Assembly: GCA_037903355.1 (NCBI GenBank)
Contig: JBAJFE010000004.1
Span: 1,054,001-1,118,000, forward strand
Direction: 5' to 3'
DNA from: Trichuris trichiura
Taxonomy: Eukaryota > Nematoda > Enoplea > Trichinellida > Trichuridae
DNA: 64,000 nt
This document shows positions 35,501-48,165 of this stretch, one piece after another; the stretch's first letter is position 1; every line of letters starts with the position of its first letter. The translations under genes and the position numbers were made by a program. The notes below the pieces were generated by a model that was given only the letters and a program-made list of their open reading frames with translations, was not told the origin of the DNA and searched no databases.

Positions 35501-38500
35501 TGAGAATTCTGATATGTAGGCTGAGATCCAGTCCTGCTTGTTGTAATTGTGAAGCTGCGTTCAATTAGGACTTGTTGGTCTGATTACCTCGAAGTTCGAG
35601 ATGGAGCAACGCAAACATCTCGTCTGTTGGGAAAGTACTGCGGCGGCAAACCTCCCGGTACAGTCAAGTCTAGCTCAAATTTTATCTGGATACGTTTCGT
35701 CAGCGAAAGTTCGCGTGATCACAAAGGCTTCAAGGCTACATATAGAACAGGTGCCCAGTTGAAAAACGCGTTGACAAATACTACCTTAAACCTGTAACAT
35801 TTTAGCTAGATGCGGAGGAATCATAACGACCGATCGCGGCTTCGTAACTTCTCCGAACTATCCCCAGCGTTATAAGGCTTTCGAAAATTGCGAATGGACA
35901 ATTCAGGCACACTACAACGCCTACTTTAATTACAGCTTTGCATTGCTGAACTTTGGCGTAAAGCCTGGAAAAAATCTTACGAGCTGCAATGATGACGAAA
36001 CCTTTGTGGAATTGCGGGAAAACAATGCTACAGGTATGTGCTGCGCGCATAACTGATAAAATGCTCATTGGATGTTGAGAGGTTTTGAATTTAAAAACCC
36101 ATTTAAGGAACTGTACTCGGAATTCACTGTCGGCCGTCTCGCTACAAGATTTTTGGCAGAAGTCGCACGAACAAGTTGTATATACTGTTCAAAAGCGGTG
36201 CCGTAGCAACTGGAGCGGGTTTCAAGCTGGAATTTACGCGAATCAAATACGGTGAGATTATTTTCCCGCGCGCAAGCACTGTTTAGTGAATTTTTCTCGC
36301 CAGAATGCGGACGCCGCATGAAGTTGACCAGCGGTCAATTTGAGTCGCCAAATTATCCGGAATTCGTAAGCCCTCATTTTCTATGCACATATGTGATTGA
36401 GGTTCCGCTTGGCTATCGAATTATTCTGGAATTCGACGACATCGACCTGCCGCCTAAACAAAACGGTTTTTGCAAAGACGTCGAATTAAATGTACATAAA
36501 ACGCTTTACGTCACTTCGACCTGAAAGTCTTTATGTTCATAGGTCTTTGAAGGAGGTGCGTACGGTGAAATTCGAATGAATGATGAACCTATATGTGGTT
36601 CACATCAGCCAAGACAGTTAACTTTCGAATCCACTGGTAATGATATGATTGTGCAACTTGTTTCTACCCGGAGGTCAAACACAAGAGGTTTTCGGGCCTC
36701 CTATACTTCCGTTCGTCATAACGGTATGTAAAGCTTTTTTTAAATACCCATTTTGGTATTGGCATCCGCTTCCAGCATGCGGTGGTTTAATCACAAGAAA
36801 TACTTTCGTAACTCTTTCACCTTTCCAAAGTTATGCTATTGCCAAGGGGGTTCATTGCGAATGGCAAGTGCAAAATCCAACTCCGTCGTCTTCGACCACC
36901 ATTTTGCACGTTGCATTTTTGAGCGCAGCGTTGCCGGATAGCTGCTATCAGAATTACGTAACGTTGAAAGGTAAAAAGCCTACACGAACTCCCGCTTAGC
37001 GTAATGGCGTATATTGCTGCCAACAGGTTCTACGAGAAGCCTGGATTCGTTAGCAGAAATGAAAACGATCTGCCCAAGGTCGAACTTGACGTGGGCGACC
37101 ACTCATGAAGTTATTGACGTTCGTTTGTTAACCAAAACTAGAAATCTCAATGCTACAGTAATAATTCAAATCAGGTTCCAAGGTAAGGTTGTATTTTTTA
37201 TTCAATAAAAAATTAGACGACTTTTCTAATAGAATGCGGAGGAACATTGTTTAACGAAAGAGGCAGTATAAGTAGTCCCAAATACCCGGAAGTGTATCCA
37301 GCGAACTCCCAATGCCACTGGCTTATCGTTGTCCCTGAAGGCTCACACACCGAAGTATTCGTGTTAATAATTAATTTGTCGCTTATGGAAATAATGGCGT
37401 TTTTTGCTTATCAGATACGATTTACTGATATCGATATAGAGAATCACCAATTATGCTGGTACGACAACGTGACTGTGCATAATGGCCCATTTGTATCGTC
37501 GCCCGTAGTTCGAACTTACTGTGATTCATATAAACAACCTCCCGAAACACTGCTCACTTCAAGCAGCAGATATTTGCTCGTAGTATTTCAATCCGACAGC
37601 AGTTCATCGCACAGAGGCTTTCGGCTTGAATATAATCGCGTTGCAATAGGTCCTCTTACCTGAACATCAAAAGCTATTTCTATGTTGTCCTTTTTTTACA
37701 GGTTGCGGCTCGGTGGTGCATGGCTTGAAAGGTTATATTCTTTCTCCTTCTTTTCCCAGAAACTATCCGCCAAATCAATTCTGTATTTGGGAAGTTATCG
37801 TGCCCGCTGGTTATCATGTAGTCCTTCATTTTGTGACTTTTGATCTGCAACCATCGATTGACTGCTCAAAGGATAGCTTAATCGTAAGGATAACAGAAAG
37901 CTTTGTGTACGCTATATAGGGGCGGTATAGATTGAAGAAACTGACGAATTTGTTATGTCAATGTCCCACCAGTCATGGCATTCTTCCAAGCAACTTTGTG
38001 GATACGACGTGAAGGGCGATTTTGTTGGAAAGACGGATCGAGTACGGTTGAAGTTCAAATCGGACAAGACGATAAGCTCCACTGGATTTAACATATCGTG
38101 GTCATCTGGTAAGCGCTTAGCTCAACAGAACCAATAGAAAAAGGTATAAACAACAACAGAATGCGGAGGGCACTACACTAATTCGCACGGCATCATAAAG
38201 TCGCCAAACTATCCGGACAATTACGAAAATGACATGAACTGTGAATACGTGATTTCACCCAACCGAACTGGACATTTCTTCACCGTAGTGGAATTCATGG
38301 ATTTTCATCTTGAAAGTAAGGGTAATTTTCTTAAAAATCAATAGAGCAATGGTTTATGGTTGTAGAACGCCTTTTAGAAAACCTTGAAGCTTAATCAACA
38401 ACCAACTTACTGAATTTATCGGATAAGCACATAGATAGTAAAAAGCCCTCTAATGCCTTTACGTAACAGTCTGACATTAAAATCCTTAACGCTGATCAAT

Positions 38501-41500
38501 ATGTAGACGTGCTTGGAATATTTAAAACAAAATTTCTTCTTGAAATATTAATGTTTTTTTGTAAAATTAAGCTCAAATAATTTCTATTGCCATTTTCTAA
38601 CCAAAACTATGGTTAAACCTGCGTCCGCCCGTATGCAAAAAAGATGTTCAGGCTAGCTCATCACTGCCTATTGTTGTAGTTCAGCAATGGTGCAAGCTGA
38701 GTCAAACTTAAAATGCTGCTCTTCTTTTGGGGCTAAAACTCAATGATCAGATGATTGCTTCAATGTCTCTGTTTCTGGAAAACGAATTCAACAATTGTAA
38801 GCCCACCCCAACCATAAGGATTAGTGAACACCAATAACTTAAATTCACGCATTGTACCTGCATTCACACCTATCCTACTGTATTTCTCCGCTTATGCGCT
38901 TTTTTGCGTCTTATATTTGTATGGATTTTGAAATTGAAATAATTTTGCCAACTTACGAACAAGATTATTAATAACCACACCTTTGAACATCAAGTACGCG
39001 TCAGCAAGCGTACTTTGTGCTTAAATAGTTTTGAATTAGTCATATTTAAGCAGTCGGTCGCGGTTTGACGTTTTTTGCGTGGTTGAGAGTGCAAAATCTA
39101 CAAGAGAAATATGTACTCTTAGAATACGGAGAAAAATGCCACGACTACGTTGAGTTGGAGACACTCGCGTCCGAGCGCTACCTGTACTACGGATGCGGGG
39201 ATGAAACACCAGCCATGGTTACTAGCTTCGGCGGCGCGAGACTAATATTTCGATCCAATTCTTTCATCACCGCAAAGGGCTTCATGGCGCACTATTGGAC
39301 GTCTTGTGAGGCTCTCCCCTTCAGGGTACATCTACCATAACTTGACCTCGTGATTATAGCTTGCGGCGGGAAGTTCTTCCTCAACGCCGAAACGCCTTCC
39401 GCGGAAGCTGCCGTCAGCACGGATAGTTTTATAAAGTACATCAACAACATGAACTGCACGTGGGTATTCGAAACCGAGTCGCTCAGAGTAGTCTCCTTCA
39501 AGTAAGACGATGATAATTATTCCAACACAAAGAGAGAAAAAACAAAGTTGACTTAATGCAGATTCAAAGCTTTGGACATCGAGGAGCATCCGGCCTGCAG
39601 CTACGACTACGTTGAAATATTGGAAGGAGAAGGCGGTAACGCAAGACGTCTTGGGAAATTTTGCGGTTCCGACGCTCCGTCGCGAACAATAAAATCTTCA
39701 GGCAACAAATTAATAGTGAGATTTGTAACGGACAGTACGCAGTCAGGTACCGGAGGATTCAGCGGAGTGGCAACTGCGGTTATAGGTGAGTATATCCCTA
39801 TAAGGAAATAATCACCGTTGGTCTAATTCCTAAGCTTTAAGGACCTGCCCTTGGTTGCGGCGGAGTAATGAACATAAGTAGAGATGGCATGATTAAAGCG
39901 CCCGAAATTGCCAACTATGGGAAATATGGTTCCCATGTGGATTGTGACTGGACCTTGATAGCTCCGTTAGACCATGTTGTCTCGGTTGATGTCCTTGAGC
40001 TTTCATTGAGACCGCCACCATTCCCCAACGGACTATGCGATGACTACTTGGAGGTACACCTTGAATAGTCCAGTTGCACTATCTTTGATGCTATTCCCAA
40101 TTCATAGTTCCATGATGGCTTCTACGACTCGGGAGCTCTCATCGGCAAATACTGCGGAACTGTGGCGCCATGGAGTTTCAAAACATCACAGAACGTCTTA
40201 ATGCTCTCGCTCTATGCAAATTTGCCTCCAGGGGGAAGCGGCTTTCGGTTGAGATATGCCATCGAAAAATGTAAGACTTTTTTAAGTCTAGTAGGATCAA
40301 TCCCGCAATGATAAGTATTATAACGTTTTAAATGAGCTGAAAGTGACTTTCCCCTGAGCAACAGCTAATCGTTTACGCTATATATAAAGCCCATTATTGA
40401 AAAAAACAGGATGCACCCTAAGAATAAATCAATAGCCTATTTTATGAAATCGAAACTTTGCCATAGCCGACGAACTGTTGCATATAAGTATTTTGTTTTT
40501 CCAGCAATTTGTGGTGGCTTCATTCAAGCAAGCGAAGAAGCGAAGTATCTTCGCTACGCGCAACGTCCGGACGTTCAGCGTTGCATGTGGGTGATAGCGC
40601 GACCACCGTCAGGTTTCCGATTGGTAACAAAGATTGTCGAGATCAACTCGCAGCCGGCAATATCTGATTGCAAATTATTCAACGTACGAATAAACGAAAT
40701 TCCCAAGGTAACCCAGCGACTAACACTATTGGGGACAAAGTGAGATATTTACAGCGAAACCGATCAAAGGGAATTGTTGAATGCAGCTTCAGCGGTTTTA
40801 CGCTCTATAGTCGGTCGTCGGTGGCGGTTACCGCGACGGCCATAGAAGCACCTATGACGTATTTCAACTTTACTTTAGCTTACAGAATCGACAATGGTAC
40901 TTTGAAAACGTAAGAAATGACAAAAAACAACGACTTACTTTTGTAGAATGCAATAACACCATCTTGATCAAGCCGAGTGACTACGGAGGACAACTGACCA
41001 GTCCGAACTATCCAAACTTGTATCCACATTCGTTGAATTGCTACGTCAAGCTTAGCGCGCCAACAGGCTACAAAATCACTCTTTTCTTCAAAAGCTTTAT
41101 GCTGGAAAGAAGCATGAAAGGCCAATGCGAAGCTGACTATCTAACCGTAATCAATTCCGCTTTACGATTTTCACCTTGTGAAAACATTACGTGTTCAGAT
41201 TAGCGAATCGAATGGAAAAAAGGCGACTTATTGCGGATGGAGTTTGCCTCCGACAATGAGAAGCGCTACCAACGAACTGACGCTTCATTTCGCGACGGAC
41301 GCGTTCGTAAACTATATGGGGTACAAACTTACTTATATGGCAACACCGCTTGGTAGGATTGATGCTATTGTTTTTGTTCGTATGCTCTTAAGACAGGCAA
41401 AGTGTGTTGATAGAATGCGGAGGCATTGTAAGCCTTGAATCCGGGATCATCACTAGCCCTGAATATCCCATCAAATATCCGGCGAATTTGCGCTGCGAAT

Positions 41501-41827
41501 GGCGAATACTGACGCCTTCTGGCAGTCACGTGAAAATAGTACTCTTTGAAGTGGACCTCAGCGAAGAATGTTCGCAAGAATCAGACCGGCTGATGATTTA
41601 TGAACACAATACGTCTGAAGACAACGCGCGCTACAAGTTCTGCGGCACCCAAGTAACAACGCGTAAACCAAATGAAAAAAAACTAAGCTAATGCAAATTT
41701 TTAGAGAGAACTTGCTTCATTCGAACTCGGCGACAATGACGTAAAGGTAGTGTTCGTCTCCGGCGGAAACGGCAACAAAAACTATAAAGGATTTCGACTC
41801 TACTTCGAACGTTTGTACAAGACGTAA
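23570..41827 (+). CDS. CUBN: Cubilin (8 EGF, 27 CUB endocytic receptor)
   Basis: Peripheral membrane receptor; vertebrate cubilin binds amnionless and takes up B12-intrinsic factor, albumin and other ligands. ATG 23570 begins a signal peptide ([20 protein letters not shown]). Exons from 23707 and 23884 carry the N-terminal block ([17 protein letters not shown], then a coiled-coil segment [16 protein letters not shown]), matching cubilin's amnionless-binding region. EGF modules 1-8 run from about 24580 to 26487 (e.g. [27 protein letters not shown]); three start with DVDEC calcium-binding signatures. CUB1-27 start near 26534, 27252, 27731, 28338, 28748, 29263, 30289, 30790, 31353, 32100, 32962, 33419, 33845, 34387, 34857, 35311, 35811, 36305, 36779, 37235, 37703, 38161, 39361, 39854, 40509, 40950, 41416; stop 41825-41827. 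CUB13 lacks the first Cys (MGGDL); CUB22 is split by a 740-bp intron. There is no transmembrane segment, as in cubilin. Some internal splice sites are approximate. Confidence 0.93.
26965..27075. mobile_element. Hairpin MITE-like fragment, family member 3
   Basis: In the intron between CUB1 and CUB2 of cubilin: TTTAGGCTTAGGCAAAAGCAGAA, then GAACCTGCATTTTTAATTTTACAGTATAACTT, sharing the terminal part of the element at 18480-18692. One arm only; truncated. Confidence 0.45.
32390..32596. repeat. Inverted trinucleotide tracts in cubilin intron
   Basis: About nine AAT units (32390-32416) face more than twenty TTA/ATT units (32529-32596) across a 110-bp unique spacer. The two tracts are reverse complements and could pair into a hairpin. 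They lie in the intron between the two halves of CUB10. Confidence 0.85.
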
Positions 41828-43714
41828 TTTCAAGTATTAGTAAAGCGTTGATCACATGGTGTATTGTTTTTCTTGAGCGCTTAGGCATACTAAAACTCGT
41901 TTGCCATTGTTACCGGCTGAGCAGCTTGTTTCAAAACTACTTCAGCTGGGGTGTGCGCACAACTTCAGCCGGATTCTTAAGTAGAAGAACTACGAAGTCG
42001 GGACTTTCATTCGCTGTCTCTGCCGAAGGCGGTCAAATCCCGAATAGGCTGAAAATACACTATAAAATGTAGCCTTATGGCAGTTGTGCATTGAAATTTT
42101 CCGCTTAAGGACTATATTTGAGTAGAGATGTTATTTCACTGGTCTTGTTTTCCATATCACTAACTTTGAACAATACCTGTATAAAAACGCCTCTACTTAC
42201 GTACGGTAGGAGTCCAGCTTATAAGATGAAAAGCAATGACCGGAGCTTTCGGATGTTGTGCTTTCGCCAGCGCTGTGACAAACAAAAATAACCTTTGATA
42301 CTATGTTTGTTTGTTACAGCGCTGACGACTGCCACTGTTATCTTGCTGACCGTCGGGCGGTAATCCAACTCGCGGTGGCTGTCAGAATCCCGAAAAGTCT
42401 TAATCCCGAATACGATGAAAACACTGTAAAATGTGGCTTTGTGCCTTCGGCGATCGTCAGTGCTGTAACAAACAAAGATAATCTTTGATATTATGTTTGT
42501 TTGTTACAGTGCTGACGACTGCCGAAGGCACAAGGCCACATTTTACACTGTTTTCATCGTATTCGGGATTAAGACTTTTCAGGATTTTGACAGCCACTGC
42601 GAGTTGGGTTACCGCCCGACGTGATCATGAGGAACGCTCCTATTATCAACCTGAGTTTCGCTGGCTGGTGTTAAGTATATGTAAATTTATACAAAACGGA
42701 AAGTAACCCTACAGACACGCTGTAAAAGTTGGCTTTGAGTAAACCTAAACTCGCTAACAGTTGATTACGTTAGCATTCTTACAATAAGCAAAATTTGGGT
42801 TAATTGTGAATGACAGTTTGTGCATAGAATTCAGCCGGACTCATTTGTGCACAAAAGCAAAATCAAACGAAGATGTTTACGCTAAATATAGATATTAATA
42901 GCGCGAAAGTCTTTTTCTAATGTGTAACATCAGAAAACCACGCAAATAACAAAATGCTACCTTAAACTTCATTAAACAAAATAACTACGGGAAAGCTACG
43001 GCCTAGATGTGCTAATATGTCGACACAATGAAGATATGCAAATGGAAAAAAAACATTAACAAAGAGGCGCCAACAAAATGGTAGCAAAAAATACGTTTTT
43101 TCGGGTTGCTTGGCAGGTGGCATCGATAAGACCATACGATAAGGCAACAATGCAACTATAAACCGGAATAACTCTTTTTTCTAAGCGTATTGTGTTTGAA
43201 CCGAGTATACATTGCAAAAAAGAAATTCGACGCGCATCGACGCAACGCGCATTCATCCATTGCACGACGCATAAAGAAAACTTGTTCGACCGAAAACTAT
43301 GCCGTCCAAATCGTCTGCCGCTTGGGACCAGAACGACACAGAGTCATTCAATGGGCTCAATACTTTAAACAGTTAGCTCAATATCAACGCGTATACTCCC
43401 ATGGGAGATTGGCAGTTGAATATCCAGTTAAGAAAGGACGAAACCATCATACGCCAATTGTTCACTTTTGACTAACAGGTAAACGTTAGGGAAAAATCAT
43501 CGAATCGCCGTGGAGAAAGCAGTGGGAGTTGTGAAGTACGTTTGTCGCATGTTTAAAATATCACCTTGCCAAACAACGACGAGCAATTAGGTTTCGGTTG
43601 AAACTCGCAAAACGAAACTGCTCGCTCGTTAATCACAAACAAAACCTGCTTTACGGGCGTGAACTATTTAAAGCCGTTACGTGAACTTTTCCTCGCTTGT
43701 TCGAATAGGTGAAT
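41828..43714. other. Intergenic region with foldback elements
   Basis: Between cubilin's stop and the SOD start. It holds foldback copies at 42241-42621 and a related fragment about 41985-42085 (share GAAAACACTGTAAAATG-type sequence). From 42700 to 43700 I see only AT-rich DNA; an open frame at 43190-43471 (+) is unrecognised. The last 200 bases presumably include the SOD promoter. Confidence 0.55.
42241..42621. mobile_element. Foldback element, complete copy joined to a half copy
   Basis: Arms 42351-42485 and 42487-42621 are near-perfect reverse complements (outer ends CGTCGGGCGGTAA and TTACCGCCCGACG), centred on ..CAAACAAAGATAATCTTTGAT.. near 42486. Just to the left, 42260-42335 repeats the same centre (GCGCTG..AACAAACAAA..TTTGTTTGTT..CAGCGCTG), so a truncated related copy is fused to the complete one. 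No coding content. Confidence 0.8.
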
Positions 43715-44402
43715 ATGCAAGGGACGGCTTCTCTCTTGCTGCTTCTGCTGCTGTTGCCTATTGGCATTGAATGTCACCTTGGCAGGGGTCGATACTTCGG
43801 ACGCCGTAAAGGTTTAGGTATGAAATTCAAAACGAATTTTACTATTACATTTCTATGCATATTCAGCACCTTTTACCTCGCGCGGGGTTGCTTATTTTGA
43901 TGGTAGTAATAGAATTAAAGGAGAAGTAATATTTACGCAATCGTTCACACCTGGAAATGAAGATGGCAAAATGCTCATTACTGGCAAACTGTCCGGAGTA
44001 CCGCCGGGACGACATGGCTTCCACATTCATGAATTTGGAGACCTTCGAAGTGGGTGCACAAGCGCTGGAGCTCATTTCAGTCTGTCTGGTCATAATCACG
44101 GCGCTCCATCTGCCCAAGAAAGACATGAAGGAGACTTGGGAAACATAGTGGCAGGACAGGTAAGTACATTGAAAACAAATTAACCATAATTAGGAAATTT
44201 CCAAATCATTAAGGATGGAAGCGTCACTATAAACATGACGGATCCCCTCCTTATAATACGTGGGCCGCAAACAATCATTGGACGTACGCTGGTGATTCAC
44301 GAAAGGGAAGATGACTTGGGAAGAGGTGGAGATCAGGAAAGCCTAAAGACTGGAAACGCGGGAGGGCGCATAGCGTGCGCTATCATTGGCCGGGCACCGT
44401 AA
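43715..44402 (+). CDS. Extracellular Cu/Zn superoxide dismutase
   Basis: Exons 43715-43811, 43867-44159 and 44214-44402 give 192 aa. A leucine-rich signal peptide ([20 protein letters not shown]) is followed by a short basic stretch (GRGRYFGRRKG), suggesting secretion and perhaps binding to anionic matrix. The SOD fold follows: GFHIHEFGD (two Cu ligands), CTSAGAHFSLSGHNHG (disulfide Cys, bridging His and Zn His), ERHEGDLGN (Zn His and Asp), LVIHEREDDLGRGG (Cu His and active-site loop), and TGNAGGRIACAIIG (active-site Arg and second disulfide Cys). All metal ligands are present, so an active enzyme converting superoxide to peroxide is expected. The usual HFNP is HFSL. An AATAAA lies at 44560. 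It is convergent with the ILK gene, whose stop is 565 bp away. Confidence 0.95.
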
Positions 44403-44966
44403 GCATACGCCTAAAGGACAACAAGTCACGTAGCGAAGGCAGCCCTGAGCAGCGGCTATCCCGAAACTGACTTTATCGTAATTTACGAGCGCAACAAGCT
44501 TTTGCATTTCGCTACCACGAATAAACAAACTATATTTTCTACTCCGAAACAGTGAAAATAATAAAAGCCTTTTATTCTATCATTACTCGGCGCATATGCT
44601 AATACTTTCATCACGCACTTAAAGGAATTACTGCTTTATTAAAAGTTTTTTTTTCTAAATTTACAAGTTATGACGCACGACTGTAAGTTTGGGTAAGTAT
44701 ACTTAAGATATAAAAGATTGAAACACAACACCATTCACCTTACGATATGTACCGATGTGTTCGACCCACCTGCGTAAGGAGGCTTCATTCAAGGATCTTC
44801 GTGAATGGATATTGTAAAATGAGAGCTAGTCGGTTAAATGCAACCACTACCCGCTACAAAAAAGGCAAAATACCGAATGCCGCAGCATCGGCTAAGCGGA
44901 CTAGAAGGAAACAACAATGGCTATCGTTGGCGTATGGCAGTAATTTGTAAAGGAATTTTTCGTTTT
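44403..44966. other. Convergent 3' intergenic gap
   Basis: Holds the 3' ends of SOD (+) and ILK (-). A possible SOD polyadenylation signal AATAAA is at 44560-44565. No other gene is seen. Confidence 0.6.
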
Positions 44967-47206
44967 TCACTGAGCCATTTTTTCAAGAATTGGTATTATC
45001 TGATCAAAGTTCGGACGCTTGCCGGGCTCCTCGTTCATGCAAATGGCGATGAGCCGGCTGGTATTTCGCCCTATTCCGGGCGGAATGCTGACTCGAAGGC
45101 CTTCCAACGCTATCTGAAACGGTTCGATAAGCCGCGGCGGGCGAAAGTCAACTAAGTCGAGGGAAATACCTTCATTCCAATTTGCATTGGACTCAGGTCG
45201 GCAAAGGGCACTTCGCGTGTGCACAACTCCCAAAGAATCATTGCAAAGCTCCACATGTCGGCGGCTCTGCTGTTGATATCGTTAAAACGCTTCTGTAATG
45301 CTGCAATGGACGGTTGGAGAGTAAACTATATGCTCGAAGGGATCAATTGAGTGTTGTACCTTCGGGCGCCATCCAGCCGGGCGAGTAAAGCCTGTTCTTT
45401 TCCTGGAAAGAAAATTTCGTATCGGCCATGCTCAACTTGGCGCACAATTCCTCGTCGATGACCACGTGATCGCTATTCAAATACAAACGCTGGATTGGCG
45501 GATCGAGCGTATGGAGAAATGCCATTCCGCGAGCAATGTCGATTGCAAATTTCAAAGCCTGCGCGTGATCCACAACGATTGCGCTTTGCTCGTGTAAAAT
45601 ATTGTACAGGGAGCCAAAAGGCATGTATTGGGATACGGTGACAAGATTGGGAGGTTGATTGCAACAAGTGAGCACAGGGCATACGTTCGGATGGGAAAAA
45701 ATTCTAAAAAAATAAACCCTCCTGTGAAAAAGCGAACATTCCACGCGGGAAACCTTTACCTTAGGCGAGGGTATTCTTCCTGAAAGTCGCGGGATATTCT
45801 GGGTGTCACTTCCCTCAAGTTAAGTATGCGAGCAACGATTTCGTTTCCTTGCCAGGAGCCTCGCCAAAGCTGAATAGCGATGGATACTATGTAAAAGAAT
45901 GCTGAGCAAAGGTTTACCTCTCCGGAAGGGCCGGAAGAGACTTTAATTTGCAACTGCAACTGCGCTATGTCAACTCCCGAATAACGTGACAATGTGGCAT
46001 CTCTGCTTCGTGTTTTCGTCCCTTTCCAAGATTGGTCCCGATAAGGTAGACGATACTTAAGGTCTTGACCACAGTTCACAGCAACCTCTGAAGCATCTCT
46101 TATTCAACGCCGACAAAAGATGAAATAACGCTAAGAGCTAACCTGTAATACTTTTTGATACCTCCAAGCGGCATTTGTCCAACGGTGTTTCGCCGTATCT
46201 ATTGCAAAGGCCAACAGAGGCACCATGTCGAATGAGATCCTAAAAGTATAGCCAACTGATTGGAAAGTATGGAAAATAAAAGCTATGAAAAAAAATTCTC
46301 TTTAGACCTACACGAACCGAAAATTCCACTACAGTTGCAAGGCTTACGTATCTTCAGGTAAGGTTCTTAAAAGCTAGGAAACAAATGGGGTTTGGGAAAC
46401 ATTTTGGTAAAAATGTGAATTAAAATATATTTTTCTGCACGGGTACGCAGTGATAGGACCTAGGCTTAGATGAATTATTAAACGCAACTCATAGATAAGC
46501 CAATCATTAATTATCAGGAATCTATGGACAAAGTATACGCAGGTAGAATGGCCTGGTAGCGTAGGAAAACAGTATAAACCCACAAAGTTGCAAAACTTTC
46601 CTTCACGATAAGATATGTTACACAAGCTTGCCCTGAAGGCTATGCGATATTATTTCGCGGCTATTTTTAAACAACACTCGAAATGTTTTGCATAAATAGA
46701 TGAATAAACATTTGTGAAAACAGTGGCGGTAAATACCTACCTCAGCAACAGTTTCGTATCCCCAAAAACAGGCATAATGCAGAGGGCTATTGCCGTGTTC
46801 ATTGACAGCATTGACGTCCGCTTTGTGATTCAAAAGACGTAGCACAACCTCTTGGTGTCCATGGGCGCTGGCTAGGTGCAATGCCGTATCGTCGCCCACG
46901 TTGGTCGCGTTGACGCGGGCGCCTCGTTGCAAAAGCATGTCGACAATTTTCAGGTGGCCTCCCTTGGCCGCCCAGTGAAGCAGCGAGAAACCGTGATCGT
47001 CGCTAAACTGGACAACCGTTAAACCGGAAAAAATTTCGAAAAACAGAAACAAAAACAACAAGAGCGAAAAGGCTCCTTTCGCACCCAAGATTGAGATCGT
47101 GCTCGACGTCGTCCAGCCAAACGCGAACCTGAAACGCGTTGCCTTCGCGAACCCAGCCAAAAACGTCCTCCAAGATTATAGGAATGTTCGGCTTGTAAAA
47201 TGTCAT
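44967..47206 (-). CDS. ILK: Integrin-linked (pseudo)kinase
   Basis: Scaffold of integrin adhesions; with PINCH and parvin it links integrin tails to actin (pat-4 in C. elegans). Reading from 47206: [22 protein letters not shown], then ankyrin repeats ([75 protein letters not shown]), then [20 protein letters not shown], and the kinase-like domain: [75 protein letters not shown] (in place of DFG), [30 protein letters not shown]. As in other ILKs HRD and DFG are absent; in addition the ATP-contacting Lys of VVKVL is Arg (VARIL). A 48-bp intron with no in-frame stop interrupts SGE|LWRG (about 45870-45917). The N-terminus is about 10 aa longer than human. Confidence 0.93.
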
Positions 47207-48165
47207 CTCCGGCAGTGAAACGCTCTCAGCGAACGGTCAATTTGGTAAAAGGAATCGGATCTACTCGAACTGCAAAGAAACAGAGGGATACAGCAAGCCG
47301 TGACGGTAGGTACATAGCCAATTGATTACATTTCGTCCGCTTAACTTTGTACGCTCGTAGGAAACATGGAGTTTAACCTCTTTTTAGTTTTTCCTTCTCA
47401 GTCAAGCAGTCTTCGCGAAGCTATTTGAGCAACGCTTAAGCGCAAAACTTGTATTGCTCCGCGGGAAGAATATATATAACAAAGAAGCTTTTATTGAAGG
47501 CGCGCTTGTATAAATTCCAGAGCGAACAGATGGCCACTTCGGCGTCGAACAACAATCGCCAGACGGCTACAACGTGGCAAACGAGTAACAGCTGCGCAAG
47601 CGCGCAGAGCTTTCGGTCTTTCCGACAACTGAATTGCTTCCACAAAGTGTAGTCATTGACAGCTGGAAGAATTTAATGCGCTATGCTCAAATGGACTTCT
47701 TTAAAAAAAAGCCTTTCCGAACAGTAATGAAACTACTTCAACTTTTATCTATCCATTGGTTGTTGCTACCCACCTAAAGTCATCGCTTCTTCTTCTTCTT
47801 CTCAATTCAGTTGTGGTCTCATTTGTTCTGTTTATTAAACTAGTTATTTCATCGATTTTATTCTTATCTATTTTGCTTCGGCTTATAACGGGCCTACATG
47901 CAAATTTTTCATGTTTAAACATGACGCTCTCGCTGACGATGTGCAGCAATTAGTTCAGGCGTTAAAAATTTTGCATACCAACAAGGCTTACCTAAGCAAC
48001 AAACTCAGGTGGCGTCGTCAAACATTTCCCGTCAGATATATTGCACATAACTGGCAAGAAAAGTAATACAATTGCAAGAAAAATGATAGCATAGGAAACA
48101 TTGAAGGCCTGCCTGCCAGCGGGATAAATTTGCTCATAGAAGAATGGGACAACTATGCAGGGCAG
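47207..48165. other. Gap between ILK start and PPME1 stop
   Basis: Contains the ILK promoter and the PPME1 3' region. Open frames at 47436-47652 and 47749-47953 occur on both strands of low-complexity DNA (a TCTTCT run near 47790) and are not supported as genes. Confidence 0.55.

Noticed and set aside
43190..43471. 93-aa basic open frame before SOD
   Set aside because: No homology recognised; codon use and context look random.
45756..46079. Single uninterrupted ILK exon including [16 protein letters not shown]
   Set aside because: That stretch has GT and AG ends and is missing from ILK proteins elsewhere, so it is treated as a 48-bp open intron rather than coding sequence.
47436..47652. Overlapping open frames on both strands between ILK and PPME1
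   Set aside because: They mirror each other, are short and match nothing; they occupy the presumed ILK promoter.
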